Part shown: positions 23,119 to 34,270 of the stretch, piece after piece | Numbering within the stretch: the first letter of the stretch is position 1 | How the letters are laid out: every line of letters begins with the position of its first letter | Assembly (NCBI GenBank): GCA_961205875.1 | Contig: OY540815.1 | Span: 6,262,001 to 6,326,000, forward strand | Length of the DNA stretch: 64,000 nucleotides | Reading direction: 5' to 3' | Source of the DNA: Sialis fuliginosa | Lineage: Eukaryota > Arthropoda > Insecta > Megaloptera > Sialidae | The notes under the pieces: generated by a model | Databases searched by the model: none | What the model was told of the DNA's origin: nothing | Seen by the model: only the letters and a program-made list of their open reading frames with translations | Program-made: the position numbers and the translations under genes

Positions 23119-24511
23119 TACAATAATCCTTCCATTTACGCGGATTCGCTTTAACGCATTTGAAAAGTTTTCAAAAAAAAAAATTGAAAAGAATAATGGA
23201 GCAATTTCTATTGTTCCATTTATAGTCCAGGAACATTAGGTTTTCACTGAGGGAAAATTCGCAGGGAGCTGAATTTTTGTATGCACTTTCATTTTGTCTT
23301 TATAAATAAGATACAAAAAAATCCCCATCGATCCCTTGCGAGCATACTTTTTTACAGCCCACAAAAAGTGCTAATTAGTTTTATGTAAATATCTCTGTAT
23401 CTATTAGTTCTATGACTAAAATAGTTATTATCAAATATAAAGACTAGAAAATTACCTACAACAAAGATCTAATACCTTTTGTCGTCAAAGTAATCGTTTT
23501 CTCGTATTATGGGGGTATTCTCGTCTTTAAGGGGGAAGACCCAGTTGGGACTTCCAAAAAAAGCTCTTTTTTAAGATTTTTTTTGGCCATGCATTAAAAT
23601 AATTAATAACAAATGTTATTCCACATGAAAGATATGTATTTACAAAAAATATTATAATTTTTTTATGGCAAAATATTAAAAAATAAGTAGGATACAGCAA
23701 ATTTGGAAGGGGTCAAAAAAAAGTGTTTTGCCGTGATCACTGCTGCTCGTCACTAGATCATCTGAAACAAAAAAAAATAAAAGGGACCATTAGCTAATGA
23801 CATAATGCTCCGGATGGACGAAAGGATTTGAAAAATTTTGAATTTTCACAAAATGGCGGATGTTGAAAGTCAAAATTCTTTATTCGACTAAAATTTCACT
23901 CGTATTTTCGGCTGTAAAAAAAATCGTCCAAAAAAATCCTTCGTCCATCCGGAGGACAATTATGTATAGAATAAGTGAGAAAAATTTCAAACCGATCGGC
24001 AAAGCCGTTCTCAAGTTACAGTGATCACCGACTTCGAAAACATGGTTTCGAGAAAAAGGCGTTTAAAGTTTTGAGTACGATTTGCATGCAGATAAAAAAA
24101 TTATTTTGGAACTTACACTGTTACACGTTTTTCTCGAAACTGAAAACTGAAATTGGCTGCCACAATATCTCAAGATCTATTGAACTGATTGACTTCAAAT
24201 TTGCTGTGTACACAAGCTTTTACTACCGGTAGCAAAATTGAGTAAAATAAATATTTTTGTTTTAAAGATAACGAAAGATTTTTTAAAAAAACAGTAACGA
24301 AAAATCGATAGTCACTTTCAAAATGCTGTCATTTTTTTAATTTTCAGTTTTATTTTATTTTTACTACCCGACAAAATGAAGTTGTATAAAAAAATTCAGC
24401 TCCCTGCGAATTTTTCCCCAGACACATCTATTTTTCGTCTAAATGTACTGGACTATTACGCGTTATTTTCATGGAACCAATTAACCACGTAAATAAAAGG
24501 ATTACTGTACA
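23119..24511. mobile_element. Pogo/Tigger-like MITE split by an insertion
   Basis: The left end TACAATAATCCTTCCATTTA and the right end TAAATAAAAGGATTACTGTA are inverted repeats with TA outside, suggesting a TA-target (Tc1/mariner/pogo) element of about 155 bp. It is split at 23222 by the element 23223-24455. Confidence 0.6.
23223..24455. mobile_element. 1.23-kb PIF/Harbinger-like element, TTA duplication
   Basis: Ends TAGTCCAGGAACATT and AATGTACTGGACTA are inverted, with a stronger inner repeat AATTCGCAGGGAGCTGAATT mirrored on the right. TTA flanks both ends (23220-23222 and 24456-24458). A second internal palindrome (TCCGGATGGACGAA near 23812 and its complement near 23940) is present. The frame 23975-24232 is not recognisable as a transposase. 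Confidence 0.75.
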
Positions 24512-24789
24512 TATATGCTAGAAAATAAAGGTTTATAATTGATTTGGCATTATTTATATACATACGTAATTTATATTTAATATTAGTAAAAAATAAATGT
24601 AATCATTTTTTTTAAATAAATCTGGGCTATCCATAAACTAAATCACGCTATTTTTTGTTATACTCCCTTCCTCGGTCATTTATAACATTACTGTGACCGC
24701 CCCCCCTTTAATATTACGCAATTACCCCATTATTTACTTTTCTTATATTCAGTATTATACCTATCTGTAATACTGTCTAGGATTTGTTT

Positions 24790-25022
24790 CGGAATTTAGA
24801 ACAGTGATACCTATGTACTTGAATTATGAATTAATTATAACAGTTAGTGACTCTGACAGCATAAGCTAATTATCATATATTATGTCACCACTGTTTACTT
24901 ACCTCACATGCGTTAAACTGTCAATAAACGTCATGGAACTGTCATATATGTTTGATACCCAGTTTCAAAGTGCTTGTGAGCTAAAAGTATTAGTTTAGTT
25001 ATTTCTTTATAATACCGGACAT
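24790..25022 (-). mobile_element. MITE, CCGGTATTATAAAGA family, partial
   Basis: It ends TTCTTTATAATACCGGAC and shares the GTCACCACTGTTT and GTCATATATGTTTGATA blocks with 20113-20398. The opposite end is eroded. A C-run follows at about 25037. Confidence 0.6.
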
Positions 25023-25430
25023 TAGCTACTTTCATCCCCCCCCCCCTCTTCCCGTCTTGATGTGATAATGGACAGCCCAATTGTTATTTAAAAAATCACT
25101 CAATTTTTTTTTCTAACTACGCACCTGAAATGTAACCTGAATATATATAATTTATACGAGTATTACGTAAATCAGGTGTATGTTGTGCAGTAAAGTAAAC
25201 GAAGAAATAGTTTTAACGTCTTCTTCATTGTCACTGAGAGTGATGTGACAGTTGGTAGTTAATTTGATATTGTGTTCTACATGTTGGTACACCTGATCGT
25301 ATAATTGTAGTTTATATAATGTTGTAATATATCTTGTAAATGAATTCATTCTCGAAAATAAAAATGTAAATTAGTTAGTATCTTTATTTTTTTATTAATT
25401 TATGTCTTACTTTACATGTTACATTGTATA

Positions 25431-25643
25431 CTAGCTGTTACCCGCAACTTCGTTTGCGTGAGGGAGCTGTCATAAAACCCATGAAGAAAAAAAGGTTAGG
25501 TAATACATATTTCTGTTTTGATCTATCAGGATGCAAGCTATCTACCTGCCAAATTTCATCAAGATCGGTTCTACGGTTTAGTTGTAAAAGGATAACAAAC
25601 ATACAAAGAGACAGACACACTTTCGTATATTTATAATATTTAA
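25431..25643 (-). mobile_element. Helitron, reverse, 5' end eroded
   Basis: The 3' end is intact: on the minus strand a hairpin (CGCAAACGAAGTTGCGGG) precedes TAACAGCTAG. The other side has the CTGTCTCTTTGTATG patch and TATAAATATACGAAAG but lacks the final TCC. Confidence 0.7.
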
Positions 25644-25885
25644 AAAAAATAGTGTACATATTTTTTTTCAAGTAGTAATATTTTAGAATACCTAGTTAAT
25701 TGGTTTATATCAAATTAATATTTTTCTCCAATAGTTAACATTTTAAGCTTTTTGTCTTGCCCCCTCCATCCTTATTCACTGTATTATTAGGTTAGTTTAT
25801 GATTTGAACTACGAGTATATAAAATAAATAATATTTAATCTAATAGATTTTCATGATACAATAAATACGTACAAACAATTAAAAT

Positions 25886-26330
25886 CAGAGCCGGCCTTAG
25901 CAAGTCTGACGCCCTAGGCGAGATTTATTTTTCCGCCCTTTCTCTCTCTCTAAAAAATGTTCAAAAATCACCAAAAATGTCTATTAAAATTGATAAATTA
26001 ACAAATAAGTTGAATAGTTAGTATCTCAGCTTGGCGAAATCCTACAGACTCCAACATTTTTTAAAAATATATCTTACACCATTAACATTAAGACTATCAA
26101 ATGCCCTAAGACCGTCGAGACCCTCTTCCCCTATTATTAACAAATTAAAATTGATAAATTAACAAATAAGTTGAATAGTTAATATCTCAGCTTGGCGCGA
26201 TCCTACAGACTCAAAAAGTTTACTCAAAAATTATAGCCTGTATACTGATTTGAACCAAAAAAGTCGCTTATGCCCCATTGTGCGCCGAGCGATCGCCCTG
26301 CCCCCCCCCCCCCCCTTAAAGCCGGTGCTG
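25886..26330. mobile_element. hAT-type element with 8-bp duplication ATTAAAAT
   Basis: Ends CAGAGCCGGC and GCCGGTGCTG are inverted. ATTAAAAT lies outside both (25878-25885, 26331-26338). It is 445 bp and contains an internal repeated block (TAAATTAACAAATAAGTTGA at about 25993 and 26154). The same family forms the outer shell of the nest at 50605-52443 and serves as its empty-site control. Confidence 0.9.
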
Positions 26331-26338
26331 ATTAAAAT

Positions 26339-26879
26339 TAAGTACAGATAATATTTACTATATTCTTCAACCAAAGATACAAATAAATACATACATACTG
26401 AGTCTATCATTCAAACAGCAATTACCCTAACTACTAGGGGATTGCAATACCAACATAGTAATACTTAAATACACTATTATTGCATGTGATTAGAATATCA
26501 TCTCTTTCAAAAAGCGGATAGTCCGGTAACTAGTATACATTTAAGTAATTATCTACCCAAGATTTAACTTCCAGTTTGCATGATTATAGATGTCATGTTA
26601 TGTGTAGCTAGTTTATTTTGTCATGCTGGATTTTTTATAGGTTTTGAAAATTAATTTTTATGCAATGTGTTGAAAAAATTAGTAGGTACAGTTATTTATA
26701 ACTAGTAGAAAACAGAGAAACTGTATATTTTACTCCTTAAAAAACGTACCTTAAATATAATAAAACAACGTAAGTACGATACTTAAGTGCATTAATAAAG
26801 GTAAAACAAGATTAATTCGGAGCAAATATGTATGTTGATAAAATATTATTTTAAAAAGAGGATACAAATGGAGACATAT
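26339..26879. other. AT-rich sequence, nothing recognised
   Basis: No coding region or element ends were seen. Confidence 0.4.
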
Positions 26880-27620
26880 CTACATTTGTTCCGACAGCCA
26901 AGCGGCGATTAAGGCCCTACTCTCTCCAGAGATAGGGTCACGATTGGTTGAGGAATGTCGGCAAACACTCACAAAACTCTCAACTGAGAACTATGTGAAG
27001 ATCCTTAGGTACCAGGCCATAGTGGAATCAAGGGTAATGAAGAAGCTGACGTTCTAGCGGTAGCTGAAGCGAATGAACCTTTAACAGGTCCAGAACCAGC
27101 CTTCGGAATACCCCCAAAAAACGTGAGGCACGAGATCTGGAACAATGTAACCGAGCGGTTTCAGCAATCTTGGACCTCTAGACAAAGACCTAGACAAGCG
27201 AGATCCTTTATTAAGGGCCTCTCGTCTAAGTCAACTAAATATCTTCTGAACTTAAACAGAAGACAGCTCAAAATCGTTACGGGTCTCCTAACAGGTCACG
27301 TGCGAATGAACAGCCATCTCCACACTATAGGCATAGCGCCTAACCCACAGTGTAGGAAATGTCAAACACAGGAGGAAACTTCTGAACACGTCCTTTGCAT
27401 TTGTACAGCACTTGCTGAGATAAGGAACAAACACCTTGGCTCCCCTTTTCTTGAGCCGAGAGACATTCAAGACATACCGATGAACAGGATTCTTTCCTTC
27501 GCGGAAACAACAGACCTGTTCAAAGAGTGAAGTCTTGGTAACCTCAAGGGGGCACAATGGGCCCTAGCGGCCTAAGTGCAGGAGACTCGCTCAACCCCCC
27601 GTTTATCTATCTATCTATCC
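26880..27620 (+). pseudogene. Broken RNase H / C-terminal fragment of a non-LTR retrotransposon
   Basis: Translation from about 26883 gives the RNase H signature SDSQAAIKAL. After a one-base frameshift near 27003-27012 the next frame gives PGHSGIKGNEEADVLA (the second acidic and His motif), then continues to a stop at 27528-27530 through a C-terminal CRKC..EHVLCIC cysteine motif. This layout is known from RNase H-bearing non-LTR elements of the Jockey/R1/LOA group. Only the last approximately 215 codons remain, with no reverse transcriptase, and the frame is broken, so it is a 5'-truncated dead copy. The (ATCT)n run at about 27604-27620 may be its original 3' tail. Confidence 0.8.
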
Positions 27621-27689
27621 CGATTGATTTTCTTCTTTCGCAAACAAACATAATATTAAATAGATTAACGACAATTTTTTTTTTAAATC

Positions 27690-27885
27690 ACTTTTGCGAG
27701 CTTTTATACCTGATAATATAGTAGAGAACATATTATGCGATATACTAGAGAGTAGAAAGAGAGGGAATGTATTTTAAAAATGAGAAAATGTACTGTGAAA
27801 CACATTCCCTCCCTTTCTACTCTCTAGTATACCGCACAATACATTCTCTGCTTTATTATTAGGTATATTACTTTAATAGCTCGTA
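27690..27885. mobile_element. Palindromic element
   Basis: Arms of about 80 bp centred near 27785, for example ACTAGAGAGTAGAAAG and its complement CTTTCTACTCTCTAGT, with spacer TTTTAAAAATGAGAAAATGT. Noncoding. Confidence 0.7.
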
Positions 27886-29139
27886 AAATAAATATTTTTG
27901 AATTTTTTAAAGTGAAACTTCTTTTGCGAGCAAGTGAATTGGAATGACCACAATACATCTTAAAATACAACAGGTTTTCAAGATTAATTATTTATTTAAT
28001 CTACTGCTCGAGTAGATTTTTAACTGCCGCTGTAAGATTAAATAACTTACCAAAATCTTGTATATTACTTGCTACATTTTACTGCCACAATTGATTTAAT
28101 TACCGCACAAAAAATTTAATACTGCCTAAATGAATTATTAACTGCCAAATGTTACCGCCCGATATTTCAAAAATTGCTCAAATAATTACTTCCCTTAATT
28201 TAATACGTTTAGCTTCATTTATGTAATTCTCTTGGTGAATGAAAACAAAAGAAGTATCACTTCAACCGTGCGTTTATGTGTTTGATAAAAATCGGTTGCT
28301 TACATAATATTTTAAGTATGGTTTTATAAAAAAATAATTTAAATTATGTCTAGCCCATCCCTGGTAAAAATAATTACGAATGTTTCGAAAACATTCGTTG
28401 ATTGGTGTCAGAAAATGTCGATATAGTTATCAGGTATAATTATTATAAAATAAGATTTATCTTTCGGGAGGAGCTGCTCGATTGATTATTTATTCACAAA
28501 ACGTGTTCATTAATACTGATTTATAAACAAGAGTACCGGGTTTTATTTTTGCAACTCAATCGCTACGAATTAAAATGCATATTAAATAAACTGGAAACGT
28601 ATGTACATATATTATCATTTACATGCCATGCTTAAATATAAAGTTACACATTACAGTTATTTGTTTATCGATAAAATTATACTGATAATGATTTTTATTA
28701 TTTCGTGTTCTTTTTTATTCTGTAGATATTATCACATTATTTATAATTTTTTTTTAATATTATATAAAGTTATATATCATACATACAGGATGACCCAGTA
28801 AAACTACCTGAAACAAATGCCATGTTTTTTTTGCTCTGCAAAAAAAATTGATAAGCATATTTTTCAGTATATTTTTTTTATTTATTGTATGCTTGTATCA
28901 CTTTTTACAGATCGTTTGATAGCTGATTTTTATTGAATACAACTGTTTTAATATGTGTAATTTAAATTGGGCTATTAAAATTGGAGATGGTTTGAATAGC
29001 TCTTTTAAATATTTTTTTACAATTGTAGTTCGTAAATTCAGTTCTGATTGTGAGTATAGTAACAAAGTTGAAATACGTAACGTATATCACCCATTCACTT
29101 TAGTTTATAGAAGAAATGTTGGATAGTAAAATCATAGAT
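27886..29139. other. Gene-free AT-rich stretch
   Basis: No coding region was supported. The frame 28601-28801 is composed of aromatic and hydrophobic codons from AT-rich sequence. A block of the window's unclassified repeats may be present, but no ends were found. Confidence 0.4.
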
Positions 29140-29660
29140 ATGAACCGGAATTTATTTATGGTTCGGGTTCAGTCCGGATTCAAATATAAATTTCAGTTCG
29201 GGTTCGGATTTGGGTTCAACATTTTACAAACTATTTGGGTTCAAAACCCGTTATTTTTTAGGGTTGAAGTTTGAAATTGAAAGAAAATTATTTTTTTCGA
29301 AAAAAAAAATTATAATTAACAAAGAAAACATTTTCTGAAGAAGAAAAAAACATTAATAGCCATTAAAATATTTTAAAAAAGAAACTAAAAAAGATGTAAA
29401 TTTTAGTAGTTGATATGATAAGTCACATCATGCCATAAAATTCAAACAGATTTCCAGTATTAGTACATTTTATAATCTCTTTAAAAAGTTATTGGAGAAA
29501 AATATTAAAAATAATTTATTGAACCTTATAAAAATATATGGTTACCGGTTATCCATGAAAAGGTTCGGATTCAGATTCAGGTTCGTTGACTTTAAAATAT
29601 AGCGGTTCTGTTTGGGTTCAGGTTAATGAAAAATACGAGTTTTTCGAGTTTAGGTTCACT
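29140..29660 (+). mobile_element. GGTTCGGGTTC-rich dispersed element, copy 2
   Basis: It has the same structure as 9236-9850 in the opposite orientation: GGTTCGGGTTCAG-type clusters at both edges and an AT-rich core. It ends about 20 bp beyond the stop codon of the sugar transporter, so it probably lies in or directly after that gene's 3' UTR. Confidence 0.65.
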
Positions 29661-29680
29661 TATTCAATTTATGTAAATTA

Positions 29681-31532
29681 TTATTTTTTTAGTTCTATTT
29701 GGATTTCATCTAGAGATTTTCCTTTAGTTTCCGGTACAAAAATATAAAAAAATACTGCACCCACACATGCACATATCGAAAAAAATATAAACGGGAAATA
29801 CATACCATAATAATATAAAGTATTTCTAAAAAATAATAAACTACAAAAGGTTAAAACACCATCGAATGCACTCACTACTGATACAGCAAATCCTTTGACA
29901 CTTACGGAAAAAATCTCACCAACCATAAATAAAGGTATTACACAAAATCCTATACTAAACATAAAATCATATAAAAATATAAACACCAAAGGTATCCATG
30001 ATGAATATTTAATATCAGCATCTTTTAAAAAATAATGCACCCCCATAATTCCTAAAAATAAGGCAGTTCCGATAGTAGAAACTAATAAAATAGGTCTTCT
30101 ACCAATCCTGTCAATAAAAATGCTACTAACTAAAGTTGTCACTATATGAATAATATAAAAAATCAATATCAAAGTAGTCGCTGAAGGATAATCAATTGTT
30201 TCTTCGAAAATCATTTGCCCAAAAACGATAAATATCGAAGCTCCAGCAAATATTAAAAAAAACCTTAAACCAATAGCTATTATCAAAGATTTTCTATTGC
30301 TCTTTATTAAAAGCAAATCCCAAAATTTCCCAGATTCACTTATTTGTCTTTTTACTGCTTCATCCAACAGATTTAGTTCGGCATTGATGTTTGTAGAATT
30401 ACGCAATAATGTAAGAGATTTTTTTGCACCTTCTGTATCATCTTTCATCAGTAAATAATAAGGGGATTCTGGCATGAATGCAAACATAATGAACTGCGAA
30501 ACAGAAAATCCAATACAAATATATGCAGTTTGATAAATATCAAAATTAGAACCAAATATATTTATTACAATGAATCCAGTTACGACTGAAATATCACAGA
30601 ACATTGCCAAAGTTCCTCTATGTTCTTTTTTGGCAATTTCCGATATGTAAATTGGAATTATAACAGCTGTTAAACCATCTCCAATTGATCCTACAATTGT
30701 TGCAGTTAAAATTCCTAGGAAATCTGTTGCCACTGAGAAGAGTATAAAACAAACGAAATGTAGAATTGATGCGATTATGATTAATGTTTTTCTTCCGAAT
30801 TTATCACATAAAACGGTCAGTATTGTAGCAAGTGTGTAACTGATTCCTGGGAAAATTGTTAAGTAATCAATATTCTCTTGAGTTATCTGAATTGTAGAAT
30901 TTGGTGATAATAATTGTGGATAATATGGTGATCCCCAACTTAAGTTTATTCCAGTCATGAAGGTAGTTAGTGATGCTAAAATAAAACAATAATAACGTTA
31001 AACGACAATACAAAAAATAAATAATTGATAAGAAATTCATTTATTATGAAATTTTATTTCATATTTTTGATTCTTTAAATTAAATGATAAGTAAATAATT
31101 TTATAAAAAATATCTATTATTTCTAATATTTTATTTCTATATAGAAAAATTAATATTTTTGTTTATTTACTATTCTATACCGTATATATATATTTTTTTC
31201 TTATAAAAAAATAATACGTAGAAATAATTTTTGGATAAAAATTAAAAAATATTTTTTTTACACTTTTGTCAATTTTTCCATCAATTAAATAGGTTCTTCA
31301 AATTGACGATTTTATATCGCATTTACACTTGTCAATTTACATTCAATTTATTGGTGAAAATGATTAATTCTTTGTATTTTTTTCCTGATTAAGTCAAAAA
31401 ATGTAAGGCAATCAAGAAAAATTAATTTATAGTTAAACAATAAACTGACTATATCATTTTACTAATTGTAAGTATTTAATTACCTGAGAAAACTGCAAGA
31501 TATTCGAACGAAAAATTGAACAAATTTAACAT
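29681..31532 (-). CDS. MFS sugar transporter (SLC2/Tret1-like), two exons
   Basis: Predicted facilitative sugar transporter of the plasma membrane. The substrate is unknown; glucose or trehalose is typical of the family. Exon 1 is 31484-31532 (ATG at 31532) and exon 2 is 30975-29681. The 508-bp intron has GT and AG borders and keeps the frame, giving 447 codons. The alternative Met at 30958 is internal, because the 22 residues before it (..YLAVFSASLTTF) belong to the first membrane segment. Family motifs seen: DKFGRKTL in the loop after helix 2, PESPYYLL after helix 6, DRIGRRP in the second half and PETKGKSLDEI at the C-terminus. About 12 hydrophobic segments are present, a normal length for the family. 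It has no neighbour within 1 kb. An exact orthologue cannot be named. Confidence 0.9.
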
Positions 31533-31892
31533 CTTTAAAACTTTAAATCATACAAAACTTTTAAGCAAGTTTATTTCTTCTACACTTATTTACATATTAA
31601 ATAATTGAGTTACTTTAGAATTACAATAATATTACTATTGTTAAAAAAACATGTATTAATATAAAATAATTATCATTTTCTTCAATTACTTATAATTTTT
31701 TTTACGTCCATGTAACTGTCACTCTAAATAACTAAATTATATTCTATTCTATCGTATTGTTATTATAAAACATATTCTTTATAAACTTATCGCTATATAA
31801 GAACTACATATGTTGTTGTTATACTAATTCTACAAATAATTTTTTTTAACTTATAAATTCCAATACGCAATATAATAATTAATTAATATGAA
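31533..31892. other. AT-rich sequence upstream of the sugar transporter
   Basis: It should contain the transporter's promoter and 5' UTR, but no specific element could be recognised. Confidence 0.4.
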
Positions 31893-32477
31893 TAGGGTCA
31901 ACTGGGGTAAAAGTGAAACAAAATGCAAATCTTTTATGTTTTTTGACAGTTAACGATACAAATTCATACTTTAATTTTTTCTACTAGATGCGCTTATGTA
32001 TGAATAACCATTTTAAATACTTACGTCATTTTTACTGTACGATACAATACGGACTTTAAAAATGAAAAAAGTGTGTTTCATTTTTAACCTCTAATTTGGG
32101 AAAAAGTGAAATAGGCCTCTAATGGAAAATATTTCTCGAAAAATTTTAAAAAAAGCTACAAAGGCAACTTTGATTTATCTTCTTTGTGGCATATCAATGT
32201 GAAATTGCGACTTTAATTAATATCTGAGGTATACAGAAAGTTATGTGCAAAGAATTAAAATTTAATTCACACGTTTTGACATCGACTAACAGGGAAATTT
32301 GTAGAGGTGACACATCACTTATTAGACGATTCATATTTTCAGGTCGCTTTAACAAAACTTTTAATGATGATGTCAGTTTTTATAATTCTCCTATAAACAA
32401 ATTAGTTTTTTATTTGCAAGCTTATTTCACTTTTACCCCATTTTTTTGGTGTTTCATATTTACCCCGCTCGACCCTA
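31893..32477. mobile_element. TIR element (TAGGGTCAACTGGGGTAAA)
   Basis: Left end TAGGGTCAACTGGGGTAAAA. Right end TTTACCCCGCTCGACCCTA. A second matching block, AAAAGTGAAA near the left, is mirrored as TTTCACTTTTACCCCA near 32427. It is 585 bp and noncoding. Confidence 0.75.
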
Positions 32478-32589
32478 ATATAAATTTTAATAGACAATAT
32501 ATACCTAATCTAACTAATTGAAAGAATATTAAACAATACAAGGGTGTGCAAAGCCTTCCATACATTTTTCAGATCGCATCGTAAATAAA

Positions 32590-32985
32590 TTTTTAACCGA
32601 CTTCAAAAAAGGATGAGATTCTCAATTCAATCGATATATATTTTTATGGGCATAACTCAAATATGCACCAATTTGATCTTTTTTTATATGAATAAATATA
32701 CTCCCGAGTTGGTCCCATTTAAATTTTATCAGAATCTGACCACTCACAAGTGAAAAATAAAACCAACTTCAAAAGAAAACACTACAAACACTAAAAAGTA
32801 TGTATATCATTTTTTAATGTAGATTCCAAGCCAATTAAAAAAAAATTTTTGAAAAAAAAAGAAAACAAACTTCGAAAACTGTTAATTTTAATTATTATAT
32901 GCCTTTCAGTGTTTTTAAGGTCATTGTTTCGCAGTCACATATGAAGGGTTGTAATTAGTTTTATTCGATCCGGCTAGGGTTGCCG
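32590..32985 (+). repeat. Family D copy and foldback-arm fragment
   Basis: TTTTTAACCGACTTCAAAAA at 32590 followed by GGGCATAACTC..ATATGCACC matches the interrupted family D copy at 12273-13440. At 32943-32985 a fragment (GAAGGGTTGTAATTAG) matches the arm of the palindrome at 5140-5837. Confidence 0.6.
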
Positions 32986-33239
32986 CAGATGTTCACTATT
33001 TGAGCGGACAGTCCGCTTTTTTCACATTATGTTCACTATTTTTTTTCACAAATTTTTATTTAAAAGCTTTATAATGAAATGGTACGTAATCTAAAGCATA
33101 CCTACTACTAAGGGCCACGGGCCAGAATATGCAAAAATAAAACCTGAAGACCTTTTTTTTTAGTCTTCAATTTCAATTCCTAATTTTGTAAATACTATTT
33201 TACTGTGTTTTAATTAAATCAAAAAAATTGTATTTTATT

Positions 33240-33325
33240 TTTTTTACTACTAGATCTGGCGGAAAAAATATCATGGGGATGGGGATTTTGGAATACACGC
33301 GAGCGAAGCCGCGGGTAGCAGCTAG
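33240..33325 (+). mobile_element. Helitron 3' end
   Basis: CGCGAGCGAAGCCGCGGG hairpin, then TAGCAGCTAG followed by T. The body further upstream is not delimited. Confidence 0.65.
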
Positions 33326-33419
33326 TTTCTAATACAAATGAATACATCAAAATCGATATTGACAATAATATAACCTAAACGTATTGACAAAAATAAATTC
33401 TATTCAATTCTAAAACGGT

Positions 33420-33892
33420 AGCTATTTTCAACAATGGCCAAATTTGACAGCCACGATTATAATTCGCGAATATCGATATATAAAATGATCTCAGAGGGTT
33501 CCGAGTATATTATATGCATGTATGTGTGTGTGTGTGTGTGTGTGCAGTGCACCACCCACAAACGCAAGTGAACCATGGTAATCTCGCGCTGATCTCTGTG
33601 CTGTAATTGGCCACGATTGATGTCTGATATTGACTACATGACATATTGTCCGTGTGTCTGTCTGTGCGTGTAAACATCACCGGCTGATATTTAAACTATT
33701 GGCACCAAACCAGTGGTTGTAAAAATTTGATAAATATTGGAAGGTAACAATATGCATTATTGGGCATATTTAATTTAAGACTAGAAATCAAGTAGGGAGC
33801 TGGGAAGCTGAGTGACCTTAGCTCGAATTCTAGTAAAAAAGATTGGACAAATAACACATTACCTAGCGTTGTTACCATATCGCTGCACAAGT
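33420..33892. other. Unique stretch with GT microsatellite
   Basis: It contains a (TG)n run at about 33521-33543 and moderately GC-rich unique sequence to about 33700. No gene was recognised. Confidence 0.35.
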
Positions 33893-34270
33893 CATTGGTC
33901 ACGTTCACGACTGACCAAAAACAGTGAACAACGAGCTTTGATTGGTTGATTCATTGAATTTCTGATGGAATGTACCAGAAATTTAAAGAATGTCATTTTT
34001 TTAAGCGTGTAAGGAAGTGAGAAAGAAGTAACTAAAAAGAGATAGAACTAGTGACCAGGCTAACCAAATAACTTTTATGTTCACTTCATGTTGAGCGTTT
34101 CTGTCAGAACAATAGTTTCTATCTCTTTATGGTTACTTCTGTCTCACTTCCTTACACGTTTAAAAAATTACATTCTTTAAATTTCTGGTACATTCCACCA
34201 GAAATTCCATAAATCAACCAATCAAAACTCTTTGTTCACTGTATTTGGTCAGTCGTGAACGTGACCATTG
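33893..34270. mobile_element. Foldback element, about 155-bp arms
   Basis: 33893-34050 and 34112-34270 are reverse complements with scattered mismatches, for example GGTCACGTTCACGACTGACC at the left against GGTCAGTCGTGAACGTGACC at the right. The spacer is about 60 bp. Noncoding. Confidence 0.8.

Noticed and set aside
28601-28801. 66-codon hydrophobic frame
   Set aside because: AT-rich codon chance product. No signal peptide context or relative.
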